64,000 nt of DNA, taken from positions 1,054,001-1,118,000 of the forward strand of contig NZ_FOHS01000002.1 of assembly GCF_900111515.1 (NCBI RefSeq), in the 5' to 3' direction. Below, piece by piece: positions 60,316 through 64,000 of this stretch. The stretch comes from Hymenobacter actinosclerus (GTDB lineage Bacteria > Bacteroidota > Bacteroidia > Cytophagales > Hymenobacteraceae). Every line of letters begins with the position of its first letter. The first letter of the stretch is position 1. The notes under the pieces are model-generated. The model was not told the origin of the DNA and made no database searches. It was given only the letters and a program-made list of their open reading frames with translations. Position numbers and translations under genes: made by a program.

Positions 60316-60501
60316 CTGCAAGCTACAAGCTACAAGCTACAAGCTGCAAGCTTTACGGCCGGTCATCCTGAACAAAGCGAAGGACCTTACTACGTTGAAA
60401 CGAGTCGTTGTTACGGTCGTTCTGGCGTGATAAGGTCCTTCGCTTTGTTCAGGATGACCGGCCGTAAAGCTTGTGGCTTGCAGCTTGTGGCTTGTGGCTT
60501 A
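60314..60501. repeat. Composite inverted repeat: AGCTACA heptamers around a 40-bp perfect core
   Basis: The left outer array has five units (AGCTGCA, AGCTACA x3, AGCTGCA) at 60314-60348. The core arms 60350-60389 and 60431-60470 are perfectly complementary over 40 bases, starting GCTTTACGGCCGG and containing TCATCCTGAACAAAGCGAAG. The right outer array (60471-60501) has GCTTGTG/GCTTGCA units. Loop 41 bases. The TAG stop of the lipoprotein and the TAA stop of paaN lie exactly at its two ends. Confidence 0.96.
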
Positions 60502-62175
60502 CACAGCCGGCTCGCGGAAACCTACCCAGGTGAAGCGCTTGATAACGAATTCGGGGTTGGTGAAGCTGGCGTTGCCGGCGGGGTTGCCGCCGGTAACGTG
60601 GAAGTCGGAGAAGCCCGCGTTCTGGTTCACGTAGATGCCGCCGGTCAGGTTGAAGCTGACGGGCGTGCCGGCCAGGCTCATCTCGTCCATAATCTGCTCC
60701 TTAATGGCCGGGTCGGTGGTGTAGGCGCCGCACGAAATGGCGCCGTACTCGCGGGCCAGATCAGAAGCCAGCCGGATGCTTTCCTGGGTGTCGCGGGTTT
60801 TGATGATGAGCATAATCGGGCCGAACAGCTCCTGGCTGAACTGCTCGACACGGCTGGCATCAACTTCCTGAATGCTCGTCGAGCAAGTGCGGGCGTTCTG
60901 GAAGACCGGGTTTTCCACGGCGCCGTGGGCCAGCACCGAGCGGCTGCCTTCGAGGGCCAGGTCGCGCACCCGCTCGTGGGTGGTGGCGCTCTGGATGGCG
61001 CCCAGCACGTGCGGGCCGGCCTTGGGGTTCTGGGCCAGGCCGGTTACGGCGGCGGCCAGCTTCTGCACCACGTCTTCGTAGGGCACCAGCTCGCCGGCCA
61101 CTTTCACGCCGCCTTCGGGAATGAAGAAGTTCTGGGGCGCGGTGCACATCTGGCCCGAGTACAAACTCACCGAGAAGGCCAGGTTCTGGGCCACCTTGTC
61201 GAGGTCGTCGCAGGAGTCGAGGATGATGGAGTTGACGCCGGTTTTCTCGGTGAACACCGTTTTACCCTTCAGCCCCTCAATGTACTCGCCGAAGGCCGAG
61301 CCGCCGGTGTAGTCGATGAGCTTCACGGCCGGATTCTCGGCCAGCTCCTTGGCAATCAGGTGGTCGTTGGCATCCACGGCCAGCTGGCAGATGCGCGGGT
61401 CGAGGCCGTGGGCCACCAGCACTTTCTGCACCTCGGCCACCACAATGGCGATAGGCAATACGGCTTTGGGGTGGGGCTTGATGATGACCGGGTTGCCGGT
61501 TACCAGCGAGGCGTACATGCCGGGCACCGTGTTCCAGGTCGGGAACGTGGAGCAGCCAATAACGAGGGCCACGCCCTTGGGCACGGCGCGCCAGGTTTTG
61601 TTGAGCGTGATGTTGTACTTGCCCATGGGCTTCTCCCAGCGGGTTTCCTCCGGGAAGCGGGTCTGCTCCTCGTAGCCGGCGGCAATGGCCTCCAGCGCCC
61701 GGTCGGCGGCGTGCGGGCCGCTGGCCTGAAACGACATCATGTAGGCCTGGCCGGTGGTGTGCATGGTGGCGTAGGCAATTTCGAAAAACCGCTCCTTCAT
61801 GCCCTCCAGCGTTTCAGTGAGCAGCGCGGCGCGGTCGGCGGGCTTGAGTTTGCGCCACTGCCCAAACACCTCCTGGGCGTTGGCGACCAGCGTTTCGGGC
61901 TGATAGTACGGGTACGCTATGCCCAGCGAAGCCTGCTCGTAGGGCGATTCTTCCTGGCCGGCCCAGCCGGCGGGCTCGCCCTGCTGCAACTCGGTAAAGC
62001 GCTGGTCGCGGTGGGCTTTGAACTTGGCCCGGCCGTCCTTGTCGGCATCGGCTCCGTAGATGTCGGGCGAGGGGTTTTCGGGGAAGGCGGCGAAGAACGT
62101 GCGGCCGTGCAGGGCCTCCACGGCCGCGTCGAGGGTGGCCTGGTGCTTGTGGGTGGTGTCGGTGGTGGTGGTCAT
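60499..62175 (-). CDS. paaN: Aldehyde dehydrogenase-fold PaaN-type protein
   Basis: A 558-residue protein of the PaaN family (phenylacetate degradation). It has an N-terminal extension of about 130 residues (HATLDAAVEALHGRTFFAAFPEN-like) and an aldehyde dehydrogenase domain: GTNP-type GCSTFPTWNTVPG, IIKPHPKAV, TGGSAFGEYI, and the catalytic Cys in SLYSGQMCTAPQNFF with Glu in VFTEKTGVN. Other paa genes are not in view, so the pathway link rests on family. A -7-like TACTTTCC is at 62193-62200, 17 bases upstream of the ATG. The stop TAA is at the edge of the repeat. Confidence 0.85.
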   Translation of the reverse strand: MTTTTDTTHKHQATLDAAVEALHGRTFFAAFPENPSPDIYGADADKDGRAKFKAHRDQRFTELQQGEPAGWAGQEESPYEQASLGIAYPYYQPETLVANAQEVFGQWRKLKPADRAALLTETLEGMKERFFEIAYATMHTTGQAYMMSFQASGPHAADRALEAIAAGYEEQTRFPEETRWEKPMGKYNITLNKTWRAVPKGVALVIGCSTFPTWNTVPGMYASLVTGNPVIIKPHPKAVLPIAIVVAEVQKVLVAHGLDPRICQLAVDANDHLIAKELAENPAVKLIDYTGGSAFGEYIEGLKGKTVFTEKTGVNSIILDSCDDLDKVAQNLAFSVSLYSGQMCTAPQNFFIPEGGVKVAGELVPYEDVVQKLAAAVTGLAQNPKAGPHVLGAIQSATTHERVRDLALEGSRSVLAHGAVENPVFQNARTCSTSIQEVDASRVEQFSQELFGPIMLIIKTRDTQESIRLASDLAREYGAISCGAYTTDPAIKEQIMDEMSLAGTPVSFNLTGGIYVNQNAGFSDFHVTGGNPAGNASFTNPEFVIKRFTWVGFREPAV

Positions 62176-62192
62176 GTAAAACGATAAGGGTG

Positions 62193-62200
62193 GGAAAGTA
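62193..62200 (-). promoter_or_regulatory. Candidate -7 element TACTTTCC for paaN
   Basis: Read on the minus strand this is TACTTTCC, six of eight matches to TAnnTTTG. It lies 17 bases upstream of the paaN ATG. Confidence 0.35.
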
Positions 62201-62381
62201 GCCTGCGGGCCCTGAAGCCAACCGGCGTCGCTGCTTCAGCGAAAAGCAGGGGCCGACTGCTTCGGGCTGGCTAAATTTACGGAATCGGCCCCGAACCCGC
62301 CCGAACCAATCCACCGGGGTCACAGTTTCGTTTGCCTGACTGCCCGGCCGCCGCGCGCTTCTCCCCTGTTTCCCTGCTACT

Positions 62382-64000
62382 ATGCTGTTAACTCTACGCT
62401 GGTTTTATTGCGCCGCGCTGCTGCTGGGTTGTGCCGCCACGGCCGTGGCCCAGTCGGCCGCACCGTCGGCCGCGCCTACCCGCACGGTGCAGCCGGGCAC
62501 GCTGGTTTTCAAGCTGAAAGCCGACGCCGCGGCAGCCGGGTCGCGCCGGCCGGGGCCGGCCACGCTGCCGGCCGCCCTCACCACCACCCTGCGCGCCTTC
62601 GGGGCCACCGCCCGGCCCAAGTTCCCGAGGGCCACCCCGCCCCCGGCTGCCCGCGCCGGGGTTGCGAAGGCCGGTTTGGTGGACCTGACCCTGCTCTACG
62701 AACTGACGCTGCCCGCCGGCACCACACCGGAACAGATGCGGCAGCGGCTGCTCAAAACCGGCCTAATCGAGTACGCCGAGCCGCTCTACCACTACCAGCC
62801 GCTCCAGCAACCCAACGACCCACAGGCCGACTCGGCGGGCACCGCGGGGCAGTATTACCTCCGAAATATTCGCGCCTACCAGGCCTGGAACCTCACGCGG
62901 GGCGACACGAGCATCGTCATCGGCATCCTGGACGGCGGCACCCGCTTCACCCACGAAGACCTGGCGGGCCAGAATCAGCTCAACCGCCTCGACCCCATCG
63001 ACGGGATTGATAATGACGGCGACGGCTACATCGACAACTACTACGGCTGGGATTTCGCCGACCACGACAACGACCCCGAGCGCGCCCGCAACCCCACCGA
63101 CCTGGCCCATGGGGTGATGGTAACGGGGGTGGCAGCCGGGGCCACCAACAACGGCCGCGGCATTGCCAGCGTGGGCTACAAGTCGCGGTTTATGCCCCTG
63201 AAAATCTATTCCTCCACCCCGCAGGGCTCGTTTGGGGGCTACGAGGCCATCGTGTACGCCGCCGACCACGGCTGCCAGGTCATCAATCTGTCGTGGGGCG
63301 GGGTGGGCGCGCCCTCGCGCTTCGAGCAGGACGTTATCAGCTACGCCGCCCTCAACCACGACGTGGTAGTGGTGGCCGCCGCCGGCAACACGCCCCAGGA
63401 CCTCGACTTCTACCCGGCCAGCTACCAGCACGTGGTGTCGGTGGCCCCGACCACCCGCACCGACGAGCGAAGCCTGATTGGCACTTTCAGCCACCGGATT
63501 GATTTATCGGCCCCCGGCGAAGGCATCATCACCACGCTGGGCTTTACCGACACCGACTACACCAAAACGGGCGGCTCGTCGTTTGCCGCGCCCCAGGTGG
63601 CCGGAGCCGCGGCGCTGGTGCGCAGCCGGTTTCCGCAACTCAACGCCGCTCAGGTGGCCGCTCAAATCCGGCGTACCACTGATTTCATCGACGACCTGCC
63701 GGGCAACGTGGCCTACGCCGGCCGGCTGGGTTCGGGCCGCCTGAACGTGTTCCGGGCCGTATCCGAGCAGCCCTTTTCGGCCCGGGTAGTGAGCCGCACG
63801 GCCACCCCCGACCGCACCTTTTACCGGGCGGCCGACACGCTGCAGCTGGCGGTGCGGGTGCAGAACCTGCTGCGCGAGTTGCCGGGCCTCACCGTTACGC
63901 TCACCTCCCTTTCGCCCTACGTACTGGTGCGCCAGGGCGAGTTCAGCAGCACCGGCCTGCTGGCCACGTTAGCCGAAGCCGACAACGCCGCCGCGCCCTT
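62382..64000 (+). CDS. Subtilisin-like S8 serine peptidase (3'-truncated)
   Basis: At least 539 residues; the frame is open to the window end. The ATG at 62382 starts MLLTLRWFYCAALLLGCAATAVAQ, a signal peptide. An N-terminal propeptide-like region (LLYELTLPAGTTPEQMRQRL, about 105-130) precedes the protease domain. The Asp site is IGILDGGTRFTHEDL (DGG instead of the usual DTG/DSG), the His is in DLAHGVMVTGVAAG (HG-V rather than HGTHVAG), the Asn is in VVAAAGN and the nucleophile is in GGSSFAAPQVAG. A calcium-like NDGDGYIDN loop is inserted between Asp and His sites. The end probably carries a T9SS domain, which is not in view. Confidence 0.93.
   Translation, partial: MLLTLRWFYCAALLLGCAATAVAQSAAPSAAPTRTVQPGTLVFKLKADAAAAGSRRPGPATLPAALTTTLRAFGATARPKFPRATPPPAARAGVAKAGLVDLTLLYELTLPAGTTPEQMRQRLLKTGLIEYAEPLYHYQPLQQPNDPQADSAGTAGQYYLRNIRAYQAWNLTRGDTSIVIGILDGGTRFTHEDLAGQNQLNRLDPIDGIDNDGDGYIDNYYGWDFADHDNDPERARNPTDLAHGVMVTGVAAGATNNGRGIASVGYKSRFMPLKIYSSTPQGSFGGYEAIVYAADHGCQVINLSWGGVGAPSRFEQDVISYAALNHDVVVVAAAGNTPQDLDFYPASYQHVVSVAPTTRTDERSLIGTFSHRIDLSAPGEGIITTLGFTDTDYTKTGGSSFAAPQVAGAAALVRSRFPQLNAAQVAAQIRRTTDFIDDLPGNVAYAGRLGSGRLNVFRAVSEQPFSARVVSRTATPDRTFYRAADTLQLAVRVQNLLRELPGLTVTLTSLSPYVLVRQGEFSSTGLLATLAEADNAAAP

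Overview
The window is a visibly GC-rich chromosomal segment from a Bacteroidota member, most likely a Hymenobacter-like member of the Cytophagales. The evidence is several promoters with the Bacteroidota -7 signature TAnnTTTG, a type IX secretion (T9SS) C-terminal domain on a secreted nuclease, a eukaryote-type GT3 glycogen synthase, a TonB-dependent receptor, a STAS-rnz gene pair and abundant Cytophagales-style hypothetical proteins. The genus call is inference from gene content; no rRNA is present.

Layout. 1-8.6 kb: the end of an M28 peptidase, a beta-propeller-like protein, an S9 peptidase, a GT39-type membrane glycosyltransferase and a YfcC-family carrier. 9-17 kb: an unknown exported protein, a glycogen pair (GH13 branching-type enzyme plus GT3 synthase), a DUF4198 protein, a STAS protein and RNase Z. 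17-26 kb: queuosine-precursor transporter, trpS, a CoA-transferase, a two-gene ABC system with a very small membrane partner, a methyltransferase, a Gfo/Idh oxidoreductase and an OmpL-like porin. 26-33 kb: DEAD-box helicase with a TTG start, a less GC-rich patch with a DUF218 protein, an HbpS/GlcG protein and a ClC channel, then acetate kinase. 33-41 kb: a VWA membrane protein, a lipoprotein, a pseudouridine synthase overlapping an alpha/beta hydrolase, dnaK and an FAD monooxygenase. 41-48 kb: a phage-like conserved protein, a LolD-type ATPase, a GH113-like glycosidase, sucC, ohr, tRNA-Arg(CCG) and a fasciclin protein. 48-64 kb: a T9SS-secreted multidomain EndA-type nuclease, a small GNAT protein, two disordered proteins, a Tat-exported oxidoreductase, a TonB receptor, SMP-30 and royal-jelly-like propellers, a LytTR gene remnant, paaN and a 3'-truncated subtilase.

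Most genes are single transcription units; the tight couplings are 36962 (TAATG overlap), 58789 (TAATG overlap) and 22596 (ATGA overlap). Convergent pairs are separated by strong bidirectional hairpins. No mobile-element gene, CRISPR array or phage block was found.

The most distinctive signal is non-coding. At least a dozen long inverted repeats fall into a few recurring sequence families. Several are composites: an inner, nearly perfect 30-50 bp palindrome is flanked by outer arms of tandem 7- or 8-base units (for example TTGTCAG, AGCTACA, GGTGATGG). They sit between genes, often begin exactly at a stop codon (several genes take their last codons or their stop from the repeat), and one heptamer array lies in frame inside the TonB receptor gene. 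They carry no transposase. The core motifs resemble dispersed repeats I recall from other Bacteroidota and cyanobacteria; what looks undescribed is the nesting with tandem arms and the tie to stop codons.
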